Assembly (NCBI RefSeq): GCF_029633865.1
Contig: NC_079214.1
Location: forward strand, 20,428,950-20,492,949
Source of the DNA: Lampris incognitus
Lineage: Eukaryota > Chordata > Actinopteri > Lampriformes > Lampridae
DNA: 64,000 bases
Reading direction: 5' to 3'
Position numbers and translations under genes: made by a program. Shown in pieces: positions 32,691 to 47,000 of this stretch. How positions within the stretch are numbered: the first letter of the stretch is position 1; every line of letters begins with the position of its first letter. The notes beneath the pieces were generated by a model. It saw only the letters and a list, made by a program, of their open reading frames with translations, was not told the origin of the DNA and searched no databases.

Positions 32691-32956
32691 CATGATTTGA
32701 AATCCGGGGGCGCCACGTTTGAAAGGTGTACACTTGAAAAAAATCCTCTAAATCAACTGAGAAGTGCCTCTTTTTTGCAATTTAGTGATCCCCCCCCCAT
32801 TCCCATAAAATGAAGGAAAAGTGCAGATACGAGAAGAAATGCAGTCCTGTGTAGGATTTATTTTATTTTTTTGCATTTATTTTAAAAATCGCTGCATCAG
32901 TCAATACAAAAATATTTTCTGAGGATCATCTTTCAAAGGTTATTGCCATTTCTTTT

Positions 32957-33401
32957 GTTTGTTTTTTTTTTCTAAATTTTCCCTTTTTTCTCCCCAATTG
33001 TATCGGCCAATTACCCCCCTCTTCCTAGCCGTCCCGGGCGCTGCTCCACCCCTCTGCTGATCCGGGGAGAGCTGCAGACTACCACATACCTCCTCCAACA
33101 CATGTGGAGTTGCCAGCCACTTCTTTTCACCTGACAGTGAGGGGTTTCACCAGGGGGATGTAGCACATGGGAGGAACACGCTATTCCCCCTAGCCCCCCC
33201 CCCGAACAGACGCCCCGACCGACCAGAGGAGGCGCTAGTGCCGTGACCAGGACACATACCCACATCCGGCTTCCCACCCGCAGATGCAACCAATTGTGTC
33301 TGTAGGGACGCCCGACCAAGCCGGAGGTAACACGGGGATTCAAACCAGCGATCCCCGTGTTGGCAGGCAACGGAATAGACCGCTACTCTACCCGGACGCC
33401 C
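32957..33401 (-). mobile_element. tRNA-derived SINE (family 1)
   Basis: Same element as 13140-13577, full length, with a perfect 18-bp target duplication (32939-32956, 33402-33419), which suggests relatively recent insertion. Lies just downstream of the presumed tln2 3' end. Confidence 0.9.
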
Positions 33402-35243
33402 GTTATTGCCATTTCTTTTCAACAATGGTGGGTGAAGAAAAGGGCGATATGGTCAAAAATTGGACAAAATGTGCAGTCATAACCTGAATGATGATATAAC
33501 ATAACGAGACTCTAGTATCATCCATACTCCATGAAATAAACAAAGACGCCTATCCCAAATAACAGCAATCCAGACAACGGAATACTTTGAAATCCTTTAT
33601 TTTGAGTGAATACAAAAAAATAAGTTTCTTGAGGCCAGATAAATAATTTTCTCATTATACGTCATCCCCTTTTAATCTTAACTGATAATTTCATCATCTT
33701 AATTCTTTTGCGGGAAGAACAAAACATGTCGACGCCACTGAAATGAGTCATACAACACCTTAATGGTGACAGCTATATATCTTAACATTCTCATCACATT
33801 TATTATTCAGAGTGGCTTATAGGAAGGACACTGAAATAAAAGAATAGGTCAATCCATAAAACTTGAGTGAATTTTACTTGTAACATATATAATATATAAA
33901 GCAGTTGACCGACCCAGAACTCGAGTTACGTTCTAGTTCAAAAGCATTGTGGTACATGGAATGCTGTATAAAATTGTGTTAGCTGTAAATATACACATAT
34001 ATATGTATATATACATATATATGCTGTGGTACTTTTCAAACAGCAACAAATTACACACCCTCAGCTGGCGTTCCTCTGTTGTCCGGCAAAGGCCTCGGGG
34101 CCAAAAAAAAAAAAAAATAAAAGGGAAGGAGAGATAGATAGGAAAAGATATCGGGGATAGAGGATGTATGGAATTAAGAGGAACTGGACGTTTACAAATG
34201 CGACAACACTAGTAGAGGACAGATGGACAGGGAGTCATTCATATTCCCCGCCCTTTATCAATCAATGAGGCGAAGATGTCACTCAAGCAGAGCAGATGCT
34301 GTACGAACTACAGACTAAGGCACTAATAATAATCATAATAATAACACTACAGACTTTTCTGACAAGCAGTGACCCTCCAATACAAAAAAAAAGATACAAA
34401 ACACCTCTGAATTTCAGACCTAGTGCTCTCAGACTCTTAAAGAATAAACAACAACAACAACAACAACGGTGGTCTAATAACCATTTGTTGGTATGGGTTA
34501 CCGTCCTTATTTGGAGATACAGAATACTTGATGCGTCTTGATTATTGTTACTGAGAAATAGTAACACAAAATCATGCATTATGACACTTTCCAGAGCAGG
34601 ACCTTATAACATACCTTATATATTAATATGGGAACACTGCCTGTATTGTAAGGCGAGGATGAAACTCATTATTATCAATCACACTCGATAAACAAACAAG
34701 TAATCTATCGCAGCATCTCCACAAAGGTTTGCGGGGTGCCGTTCGATCACGAGACACCGAGACAGGTGGAGGAAACTGAACTGCGTGATTTGCGTTGAGC
34801 TCAGTTCACTTTCAATTCAATCAATTCAACATGTTCCCTTTCAAACAGTAATCCACTTAATAACGATAGACACCTCAATCATAACTTCCTTATAGATTAA
34901 GATTCCTGTTCGTGGTGTGATCATTGTAGAGTTTGAATCTGCTCCCTGAATTTACTATACTGGATGTGGACTGACTCAGATCGGTCCTTGCCAGTAACCA
35001 GATATTAGTTGGACCGTGACGAACTGTTTCACCATCTCTCTATGGATGGGGGACCTAACTGGGAGAGCCGGGCTGAAGTAAAACTGTTGGGATGGAAAAC
35101 TATCAGAGGAGGCACAAACTGGATACTCAATGAAGAAATACTTAACGCTGCATTCAGTTAATTCAAGAGGTCTAAGGTGTTCCAAGGGCACTCTGATTTG
35201 AATGGTAGACCACCACACAATAAAAACTCAATGCAGGTTGCCC

Positions 35244-35272
35244 AGATAGATAGATAGATAAGATAGATAAAT
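35244..35272. repeat. GATA microsatellite
   Basis: Short (GATA)n run in the presumed tln2 3' UTR. Confidence 0.85.
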
Positions 35273-36848
35273 CAATGTTTTCCTATTTGATGGAAAAGAC
35301 AAAAAAATCTTAATCACACCCCCTCCTACCCCCAGATAATTACTTTGTAATTCTTATATCAGTCAACTATCATCTATACACGTTTCAAAAGAGCTGGGAA
35401 ATGATTGTTTTAACCTCGGAACTAATACTGCCCCCTGGTGTCTCATCTGTGTTATTGCACGGTGAGTGCCAGGAATCGGGAACACGTTGTCATTTCATTT
35501 CATGCATTTGCGTACGTCAGATGAAACGAAATGCCGTTTCCCCCAGCCCACAGCAGCACAACACAACGACAAAAACACACCCAAAAACTAAACATAGTTT
35601 GCTGTGTATATGGCTCAAAACAACAGAAGCACAATAAAGGAAAAAAAAATCTGAATTGGAAAGAACAAGTCACACCACTTATTTTGCATTGTCTGGGAAC
35701 TCATCCATGGCACTAGATGGCACTGCTAGCAGTTGTGAATGGGTGATATCATTTATGGTCGATAAATACACTTTCTGCTAAAAATGCTCTGGAGTAACAA
35801 ATATTCATTTGAAAGCAATATGTCTTGCTATGTGCATAAAAAAAAAGCATTTGCAGGAATATCACAAAGTTAACACATTCTTTTTGCGTCTTGGAGGCTG
35901 CGCACAATGACACCTATACTCAAGGCCTCAGACAAACACAGACATTTTAGTTTAGCCTACAAACACGATTACATAGCATTTACTGCCCATCTATATCCGG
36001 TTAAAAAGTGTTGAAAAAAGAAAGAAACGCAAGAAATGATGCTTTCACAACCATCTCGGACAGAATGATATCTCCACAAAACTACCATCCATTATTGAAA
36101 TCTGCAGTTCGGGTCCAAAAACCACCGACATTCCAGGTGTTTCCTGTCCTCATGGTAAGATTACTGACCACTGAATGACTGTTTGCAAGACGCTGAGCAA
36201 CGAACATGATCCACATGACTGAACAGATATTAAGGTGTCAGTTTGATGCCAGTACACATTGAAACAGCTAGAAAACTCATTAATAAAATATCTCAGAAAG
36301 GAGAGTCATGATCTGAAACTAGTTTGTACTTATAACCATACTGGAGTTTACACAACCATAGCACAATCAATATAATATTAAAATTAGTTCTCATCCTTGG
36401 ATACTTTATGTTTAGTGACTGGTTCGTTGAACAAAATAAAGAACACAAGAAGTTTTGGGGTGAATATGACAGCATAACAGTTCTTCTGTTTGCCCCCGGC
36501 ATAGTCGCATTTTGTTTCAGATTACTTAATACATGGTAGTTTTGCGGCACATTTGGACATAAAGCAGGTCTTCAGTTATTTCAATACAATCCCTAAACTG
36601 AGATTTTGTTTGGTTTGTAATATTAAAGTCAGGAGGGCAGCCTGTTGTTCACTTGTTGGAAGTTGAACAAGACTTTTCCAAGGGTGGCGGGTGTTGACTT
36701 TCCAATCTGGACCACATTACTGGTCATTTAAGTCATTCGCAACACAATAACAAAAGTCACATAAGGCTACTACTTTCTGTGTGTGCCATAGAAGGAGACA
36801 AACTCAAGAGGCACACTTGGACATGTGCAACTCTCTTTCTCATTCGCA

Positions 36849-36849
36849 T

Positions 36850-36896
<47 letters not shown>

Positions 36897-36903
36897 TACA
36901 CAC
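36849..36903. repeat. CA microsatellite just after the tln2 stop
   Basis: About 20 CA units with a short interruption, 40 bp downstream of the stop codon and therefore inside the presumed tln2 3' UTR. Confidence 0.9.
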
Positions 36904-36942
36904 AATAGTAGACAACTGTGGCAGCAATGAAGAGGTGATGGT

Positions 36943-37068
36943 TTAGTTGTCCTCTCGCAGCTCACTGGGCAGGAACTTGTATTGCTGTTGTCTGATCTGG
37001 GCCAGTTTCTTCCTGGCCTCCTCCAGCTCCCGTTCCTTCCTCAGCATTTCCTCCTGGGCTGCAATAAT
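36943..37068 (-). CDS. tln2: tln2 terminal coding exon (dimerization helix, stop)
   Basis: 41 codons, IIAAQEEMLRKEREL to KFLPSELREDN, then TAA. It encodes the antiparallel dimerization helix that completes the C-terminal actin-binding site. Confidence 0.97.
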   Translation of the reverse strand: MIAAQEEMLRKERELEEARKKLAQIRQQQYKFLPSELREDN

Positions 37069-40000
37069 CTGTATGAAACGCACATCGAGACAATTGTTTC
37101 CAACAAGCCACACACAATTTTTGGGCGACACAAAAAAAAAAATCATATTCCGATGACCGTTTTACATCTTTTCAGTATCAAATTGGATGAGCAAGGTTTT
37201 GTGTGTCTTCAAATCTTGTCATGCAACCTATGTTATGGACTTGCCCCCCCCCTTTTTCTCCCCAGTTGTATTTGGCCAATTACCCCACTCTTCCCAGCCG
37301 TCCCGCTCACTGCTCCACCCCCTCTGCCGATCCGGGGAGGGCTGCAGACTACCACATGTCTCCTCCGATACATGTGGAGTCACCAGCTGCTTCTTTTCAC
37401 CCGACAGTGAGGAGTTTCGCTAGGGGTACATAGCGTGTGGGAGGATCACGCTATTCCCCCCAGTTCCCCCTCCCCCCCGAACAGGTGCCCCGACTGACCA
37501 GAGGCGCTAGTGCAGTGACCAGGACACACACCCCACATCTGGCTTCCCACCCGCAGACACGGCCAACTGTGTCCGCAGGGATGCCCGACCAAGCCAGAGG
37601 CAACACGGGGACTCGAACCGGCGATCCCCGTGCTGGCAGGCAATAGAATCAGACTTGCTTTTAACTGTACGTAATGACTTCAATGTCATTACTGTGGTTT
37701 ATCCTTTTAAACCATTCCCATCTTTTATCAACTTTTTTTTCCACAGGAAAGCAATTTATGTGAGCCATTTGAAAAGTGCTCTAAGGAAGTGCTTCCACAA
37801 AACAAGAGTAGACAAAAATATGTCTCAGCTGCTTATTTTGTATGACTGTTCAAATTAAACAATCCTTAACTATATCTAAACCAGTGTATGCACTTCAGAC
37901 AAATGTACTCTATTTTAGAAACTTCATCAGTGTTATGGAAAAGAGAGCTTTTGGGATGATTTCATGTTTTGATACAGCAAGTTTATTACTCAGAGCTGCT
38001 AGACACTCACCTGTGCAATTCCACCCACGAACTTGGTCTTGACCACCACGTTGTCATCATCTGCTTTGTCGAATGCCGCCTTTTGCGCTGCACGCACCAA
38101 GTTGTCTGATGCCCTCTTCACTGCATTCCCAGCAGCCTTTAGGAGAAAGAAATGAATTGAAAAAAACCAAATAACCTAATCAAAGTCTCAAGCCTCTGTG
38201 TATACAGTGGAATACTTTAATCTTTAAACGGATAATTATTTCTGCTCAAACCAGCCCATGAGAGCTGCTCTACTGCTACCCTGGGCATTACAGTACATCC
38301 TAAATGAACATTTAATTCAGCTGAAAATAGAGAGGGGACAACCTTTCTATTTGAGGATATTACATTTACATTGATGCATTTAGCAGACACTTTTATATAG
38401 AGACTAACAAGTTAGCAATTAGACAAACTTAAATGTTGCCAACAGGCATCATAAAGCCCAAATGAGTAATTATATCATAGCCAAGACTGTATGTCAAGTC
38501 CATTTAGTTTAAGTGTGCCTCAGATAATTATTAGGGAGGGACAGGAGGATGAAGTTACAAAGTAAACGAATGATGCTGCACAATAGTATGAGCACATATT
38601 TCAACTGCAGGTAGTTGAGGGGCACAATAGCAGACACTGGTAAGTACTAGTGGTGTTTAAGACACCAGTAAAATTTGTACATTTTAACTGGAAAGTACCA
38701 CCAGTCACTTCAAGAATTGTGCGGAGACCATTTAAGGATAATGGTAAGCAAGGAAAAGGAAAAGGTTTTAGGGGTTTCTCAAAAGAATTAAGCGAGTCTG
38801 CAGCTCTGATGGAGAACAGGAGTTTGTCCCACCATTGTGGGGTCAGATGAGAGGTAAGTCTGGACCTAGAGCTTGTCACTTTTGGATCTGGCATGGACAA
38901 TAGCATACTACAGGTATAACAAAGAGGGCGAGCAGGGGTGAACATGTCAATATGGATTTGCATAGGAATTCACAAGGAAGCACTCCTGTCTTTCCTGTCT
39001 TGAAGTATGTCTGTACCTGTAGTCTCCTCATGGCCTCAGAGTCCTGGTCAGCCTTGACCTTGCAAGCCACCAACAGCTGAGCTGTGGAGGCTGCAACCTG
39101 TTTGGCTGAAGAGATGAGCTTCTCCTCGCTGGCGTGGCCCTGCACAGAGGCGTTGGCTGCCTCACACAGGTTGCTGGTGGCTGCTGCAACCATACGTGCC
39201 TGGAGTGGGAGGGAAAGAGAGATAGAGATGCAAAGAGAGAGAGATGGCGACAGGGACACAGAGAGACAGATGCAGACACCGAAATAATAGTCATCATTGA
39301 TAAAACAGCCCAGCAGTATTGATAGTGTAACTAAGTGAAGTATGCTGGTCCTTTGGTTTACACTTACCGCCGAGATAAGCCCTTGAGACCATTGTCCATC
39401 ATCCACTGCGTTGGCAGGGATAGAGCCCACTTTGCCTTGGGCTACCAGCTCCCTCTGGGCAGCCGAGGCTGATTTGACCAGGGCACTGGTGGCAGCAGCG
39501 ATGGACTTGGCAGCCTCCAGGATCTGTTCTTCAAAGTCCAGCGTTTCATCTGCTTGCTGGGGGGGAGGAGAACAAACAGTCAGAACGGGTTGGCCGAGAG
39601 ACTATGGCGATTTTTGCAATGAGACCATTTATGTAGCGTTTTGATATTCACCATAGGAAAGATACTGAAGTAAAATTTTACCCAAAAACAAAGTTGACAA
39701 ATGTTATACCAACATGTGTGTAGGTATTACTTCTGTGTGATCTCTGACAGTTTGATATTCATTCCTATAGATTAACTAACCTCTTCCAGAACTAGAGATA
39801 AGACCGCCAAGGCTAATCAGATTCATCCCAGTTCAACAATGAGCCACTCTTACATTGACAGTGAACTGCAGACAGATTTTATGGACCATGCATAAGATGA
39901 TTTGGGGTAAAGAATACATGGTAACACTTTAAATTACAGTCCAATCATTAATCAGAAATAAACGAGTCATATTTGAGCAAAACAGATATGATGGTGGCCA

Positions 40001-40987
40001 TTACCGAGTAAAATATGAATAACATAGGGACTTTTCTATGGCTCTACTTTGCTTTCTTGTCATCGTGAGTTGTTAAACGTAATCTACATCCAACACTGTA
40101 TGGGATAAAGTCACTGATCACATTGTGTGAAACAAGTATTTTGAATCCTTTGTGCCACATGAATAATTACTTCAATATCAGCTGAATACTAAATGTCCTG
40201 CTGAGTGACATAAACATAGTAAAGACACAATGACATTCAATATTCACCTTATAATCAAGTTTTACATCTAATTACTATTTATCCCTGCAACACAAAGGAT
40301 TCAGAATATTTGCATTTTTGTCACAATGTGATTTGTGGCTTTACTCGGTGTTTGAAGTAGGTTATATTCAACAGCACATTATGATGACAAGGAAACAAAC
40401 TAGAGACATAGAAAAGCCCCTATTTTACTTACATTTATCAGTAATTACATGCCATCATGGTTATATCACATCTATTTTACCAATATGTTACTCAATTATT
40501 TCTGTGTCATGAATGGCCTGTAATTTAAAGGGTTACCGAATATATTCCCTGGCTCAAAACTTTTGCTAATATTGTGACGCAAAGTCTCCAGTTGTTACGT
40601 CTCAGGCAAACAAAGCATGTCCAAATAGCCAACCCTCAACTAACCCTCAATACACACAAATACACACTTAACGTTACATCACATTAAGAAATGCTGCAGA
40701 GACCATTGTTCCCATGTTCAAATAGATAAATTGATTTTCAAGTTTTCTCTGCATCGATAGTAACAAACAATACTGAAGTGGCTGGTGATCACATCAAAGA
40801 AGAGACTTCTACCAGAAACGACATGAACACACCATTGCAAATCCTGAATTGATTGTTTTTTTCAAGGCTCTCAATAAACCACAGTAGCTGGTGTGAGGGT
40901 GCAAACAAGGCTAAACAAGGGCACCACACGAAGGATGTGTCCGTGTTACACATCCAATTACATGTGTTCTACTTTAGTTGGTCCATT

Positions 40988-41043
<56 letters not shown>

Positions 41044-44000
41044 CACACAAGCACACATGAACAAAGCACAAATCTGTAGACAGGGCGGGACACTGTAGGA
41101 ATATGTTTGATATATAGTTGGGACTGAATAACAACCTAATATATCAAACATATCAGACAGAGCCCTGCAGAGAAGGCCTCCGGAGATAGGGGCAGGCAGG
41201 GAGGGAGGGAGGGAGGGAGGGAGCGGGGGGGGGGTGTTAAACTGAGACCCAGATAACAGTTACACTGACAGGTTGGCTAAAGCTTTCATAGAATGACTGG
41301 CAGATTGATAGCAGAGGGGGAAGAGAGGGACGGATGGAGGGAGGGATGGATGAATATGGCTATACAAAAGATAGCAGAGGAGTTGTGCAGCAGGAGAGAA
41401 AAGGACAGAGGAAGAAAAAGTGTAAAGGTGGTTGATGTACTGAAAATTTTCACATCAACAATTATCATCAGGTTGGGAGAGACTGATCTTTACAGGCGGC
41501 TGATGCTGGGGAAATAAGTCAACAGTTTACGACCGTTGTAAATTTGACAAGGATTTTAATCTTTTTACACATTAACACTGCAGCCTTTGATATGAAATAT
41601 GGACTTTTCTCTTTTTTCTCCCATCTCACTTTTGACATTAATCTATGAAAGTGACATATACCGGTGTGAACAAACATCTCTCCTGAGACGACTCACATGT
41701 TCAAACAAACAACAAGGTCTCCCTATCACTGTGCTCAGCCATTACGCTATCTTCTTTTTTTTTTCCTTCCAAAGACTGGTCAATTGCGTGCCTACAGGTT
41801 TAGCTTGGATGTACACATCTTCCAGATAGATATAAAAAAAAATGATAGACTTTGCCATCTTTTTACTGACTCCCACTGACATAATTCTTTCCCCAACTAA
41901 CGTCTGCCATAACCACACTGGTGCCCCCATGTGTGTCAGACATTTTCCTTCATGTCACTGGACCACAGTTTTACTGAGGTGGTAACAGTGATTGTTGTAG
42001 TGCAGATACACACCGGCAAAATCTGCTGGTCTGTGCCATGGAGAGTGATATAATCTGCAGATAAATTCCCATACAGACACAAGATGCATCGCCGCGGATA
42101 TCACGTATCAGCTGTGTGTCTGATCTAGTTTAAAATATCGAAGTAGACCAAATTGGAATTGAAATTACAGTTTCCATGTTTTGTTTTTTGTGTCTGCTCT
42201 CCTCCAAACAAACCTGACCCGTGACACAGTCAAGAGGAAAAAAATCCGAACTGGGTCATATATTATGTCTTAATGTAGCCTTAGAGAGTTGCTGACCAAC
42301 GGCGATGAGCATAGGCCAGAGGGAGTTAATGAGATTGTGTTAAAAGGGAATAGAAAGCGCAAGAAACAGAGCACCTTTTCTGTCACCACAATGATCGGAT
42401 TCATTTTGTCCATGCGCAATAACAACTGCGACATATGTTTTCTTCCAAACTACAGGGATGCATGATATGGACAGGTTTAGGACACCAATTAAGAGCAAGT
42501 GAAACCAAAGACAGGTTTCTAGCGTTGCTACAGTACAACTCAAATGCACTGACTTCATATCTGTGCAGTCCAAAAAACTGAATGCCAAATGTGAGGTTCA
42601 TACCTGAGGTAAAGGTATAAACAGGAAGGGAAAGAGGTAGAGGTACTGTTATCTCAACAGTGTTCTCTTGTCGTATTCGCTTCACCAACCTCATCTTTAG
42701 ATTTTGGCCACGTTGGTTCTCTTTTATAATGTGGTATGGACCAAATGTCTTTCATTTACCGCGATATATGCCACTGGCTGGCCAAAGATATATATCATGG
42801 TTGTATGCTCGCATGTCCACCCTGAACACTGAAAACCATTTTGTGAAACACTAAGTTAGTGAAAACTCTGTTTGTGACCTATGACCCATCTTACTTCTGT
42901 GATACATATTTCTTCCAGAATATTTGCTCTCCTCTTTTTTTTTAGCTAGGTTGTATGTCTTAAAAAAATAATAACGCTGCCATCGTGTTAATATCCTTTC
43001 TTTGTCTAGTCTTCTGTGTACTGCCATTGCCCGATTGAATTGTGGGCAGTGTAGTCATTTACCTTGGGCTTGGCACGTGGTTTCAGCTGCTCCAACTTCT
43101 TAGCCGCCGCTTCAATAGATGCTGCTGCCCCAAGCAACTCGGTCTCGGCAATTACAGTCGGGTCTTCAGGGTCCACCCACTCCGAACCTGTACACACGCA
43201 CAAACACACACGTGGACACATGCACACAAACAATTAACACACCGATAAAATGCCACTGACAGAGCGGTGCGCCAACAAAACATGCCTCAACAACATCACC
43301 AACACTGTGACTGCACAGACAACAGATGAGTGCCAGATAACACCACTTCTCATGCAGATGATGGAGGCCACAAACTGTCAGTCACTGAAATTAAGATGGA
43401 GTGAGAGTTTATCCTAAGATGGGAGTTAAAAAAAAAATGAAGCGTGATGGATGGAGTCAATTCCATTTTAAACACTCAAGTAGCTCAGTGTAAGACAGCT
43501 TTCAAGATGAGAAGAAGTGGATGAATCAGTTTGCACTGAGGAGAGAATGCGCGAGGCAGCCTACAGCTTGTGAATTCAGTCACAGTACACAAGACATTCC
43601 TGACTTACCACCATCTGTAGCGAGAGAAGGAGGACAGGGGGATTAACAAAACGGTGGTTGAAACGAATCTTTTTTTTCCTGCCAACTATATCTAATCCAT
43701 AACTACTGTTTCAGGTACAACTGTAGCCAAATCCCCCTAAATGGGGGATTTCTACAAGGGGTATCGCTCAACAACCACGGTAACAGTGTGCCATCAAAAC
43801 AACAGTAATACCGCATATGGCTTATTGGGAGTTTCACAACAGTAATAAATAAAAGGTAGCACTTACTGAATTAGGTTTTTCTAAACAGGATGTTATCTAT
43901 AAGGACTGTGATAATACCTTTCATGGCCTCAGCGCTTTGGATGAGCTCAGTGACAGCTCCTGCCACCCGTTTAGAGCAGACTGCCAGCTGCTGTTTCTGC

Positions 44001-47000
44001 TCTGTGGTGGGCTTCTGCAGGACCTGGACACAGACAGACATACACGCACAAACACGTTTATACTAATGCACACAACCTCATGCAGTAGGATCGACACCCT
44101 TTATCTCACACGCATGTAAACTCATAATTTGCCAAGTGGGTCTGGGAAACACTACCACAGACTGAATTGATAACACACAATACCATTAACTGAATCGACA
44201 GCACATAGTAACAATCAAATAGGTGTATATTAACGCTAACACGGGGGAGGAAAAAAATCCATGACGCTAGTCTCACAAGTATGAACATACATGCACACAC
44301 AAACAGGCATTTGTGTGCAACATACCAGTAGCACATGCTCCAGAAGGTCAATGTAGCCTGTTGTACACTCTGTCCCGAACATCAATGCTTTTTCCCTCAC
44401 CTCCTCAGTGACCTCTTGATGGTACGCTGCTTGCTGAAGGACAGACACAAACACGCTCAAAAGTTAGCAGCCAACTTGTGAAGACACATAAAGCCTTGTC
44501 GAATCTGTCATAGATTTTTATTGATGCGAGGATGGCTACGCATTTTAGACCAGGTCAGATGAAGGTGGGGTGTGTGTAATGGAAAAAGGGGACAAATAAA
44601 GTTTTAATGTCCACAGCACACTCAGTATGAATCTATCTTTAAGGGTTGTGGTTGAAGAGAACCTTGCAGGTGGTGAGCATGTCGGTGATGGCCTTGCGAC
44701 TGAGGTTGGCTGTATGGATAACATCTTCTTGCCGAGCAGAGTTTCCTGCAGCCACAGCCTTAGCCGTGGCTGTGGTGATTCCCTTAATCATGCGGATAAA
44801 CTCTTCGGGTGTGGTGGTCTTCTCAGGGAAGTCCTTGGATTGGAACAGCTGAAAATGAGAAACAGCAGGCTTCATTTTTCAAGCAGAACACAAATCTATT
44901 TTACAACAAAAACACGTTTTGTTCAATGTGCTGTCATTATGCTGCATGCATTCACAATCATCCATCCATCCATTAGCCGAACCGCTTATCCTGCTCTCAG
45001 GGCTGCGGGGATGCTGGAGCCTATCCCAGCAGTCATTGGGCAGCAGGCAGGGAGACACCCTGGACAAGCCTCCAGGCCACCACCACCCTGGACAGGCCTC
45101 CAGGCCACCCCCCCACACACACATTCATACCTAGGGACAATTTAGTACGGCCAATTCACCTGACCTACATGTCTTTGGGCTGTGGGAGGAAACCAAAGCC
45201 CCTTTAGGAAACCCACGCAGACAAGGGGAGAACATGCAAACTCCACACAGAGGACGACCTGGGACGACCCCCAAGGTTGGACTACCCCGGGGCTCGAACC
45301 CAGGACCTTCTTGCTGTGAGGCGACCGCGCTAACCACTGTACCACCGTGCTGTCGCATTCACAATCAATATGACGCAAACAGCAAATAGGAATATCATGC
45401 AATGGAGAGTATTATGTCATCTTTTCACCTTCTGTATAAATAGAATAATATATATTTAAAGGATAATCTGTATTATTTTATGAACACCATATGGAACACA
45501 TTTACTTGCAAAAACTGTCTACTACTACTACTACTAGTACTTTCGGCTGCTCCCATTAGTGGTCGCCACATCGGATCATCCGTTTCCATCTCTTCCTGTC
45601 CTCTGCATCTTCCTGTCACTAGCCACCTGCATGTCCTCTCTCAACACATCCATAAACCTTCTCTTTGGCCTTCCTCTTTTCCTCTTCCCTGGAAGCTCCA
45701 TAGTCAGCATCCTCCTCCCAATATACCCAGCATCTTTCCAAAAACTGTCTGGTGGGGCTATTATTCAGTGCTGTTGATAATTTGCTCATCACCTACCTCT
45801 ACACCTACCTACTATTGCAGTTGAACAGTGCCAAACACTAAAATACCCTTTCACTGAAAGCTATTGTACAATGTTATGTGATTAGTTGCGACTTGGTGGC
45901 ACTGGCGGCGAGTTATGTGCTCATTAAAATTCCTCTTTCCTTTGTCTCTCACCGCTAAGACAACACAGACATTAGTCCTGTGGGGATACTGATAAAAACC
46001 TCAATTTATCACTCCAACTACAAAACTATAACAAGGGAAATTGTGGTGGGCTGTACAGAGATCAGTTAGGTACACAGGGTTTGAAAAGGTATATAGCTAT
46101 AAGCAGCCAAAAAAAAAAAAAAAAAAAAAAACCCCACTAAACTTTTAATGCCAGTGAGCCAAAATCTGTCTTATCAGGTCTCTCTGACACTGCTGGTGCC
46201 AGGTAAACATTGAAAAAGCTCCGACACACACATTTGTTGTAACCATCTATCTAACACATCTGTTCGTCCATGCATATATTAATCCATCCACCATTCCACA
46301 CCGTCAGTTCCTGTTTGATGCACTCAATGGTGGCCTCCAGTGCCCTGGTGCCCCGAGTGGCTTCATCCTCCACAGCCTTGACAGTCTTCAGCAGGGACGT
46401 CACATTGGTCACCATCACCTGCGCAGCACCGGGAAAGACGAGAACACATAATTTAAAAGGGTAGGGAAAACATCCCATTTTAAATCAACATTTTAAGACA
46501 TCTGTTGCACAATGGCTGAAATGGGGCAAAAAAGAGAGCCAATCTGTAACCATGGCATAGGTATCATGTGGCTGCTTTTTTGTCCAGCGGTGGTTGTTTA
46601 ACATTTTAAGTTTGGATCATTAGAGTCATAACGCTGTTCACACACAGCATAATTCTCATTTCCTTACCAATATCGTTTAATTTCTATGTCAGCTATACTA
46701 GTTGCACCAAAGAGGAGTAGACTCATTGCAGCTCTATGAGCCAAAAATGACACTGCGCAATTCAAATTTAACAAAATGGGCAGCCTGGGAAAACTAATAT
46801 TAATAGACAGACACATAGCAGCAATGAGAAAAAAAACTAACAGACTTGTCCCCTGCTCATATTCCTATTCAAACCATTTAGTTTACATGGCTGGTAAACC
46901 AAATTTAAATAAATATTTCACATAAAAGTACATTTATAAAGAATAATAATGATAATAATAGTAAAAAGGAATTACTGGAAGTGACCGGTTCAAGGCAATA

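Larger units (their letters stand above)
33590..36942 (-). other. tln2: probable tln2 3' untranslated region
   Basis: About 3.3 kb after the tln2 stop has no coding signal, no SINE and mostly AT-rich single-copy-looking sequence, apart from CA, GATA and CAA microsatellites. Minus-strand AATAAA signals occur at 33799-33804 and 33596-33601. A long 3' UTR would fit TLN2. The extent is inferred, not shown. Confidence 0.4.

Noticed and set aside
33011-33425. Open frames of 92-119 codons in the SINE
   Set aside because: Chance frames within a GC-rich tRNA-derived SINE; the same frames recur in the other copies.
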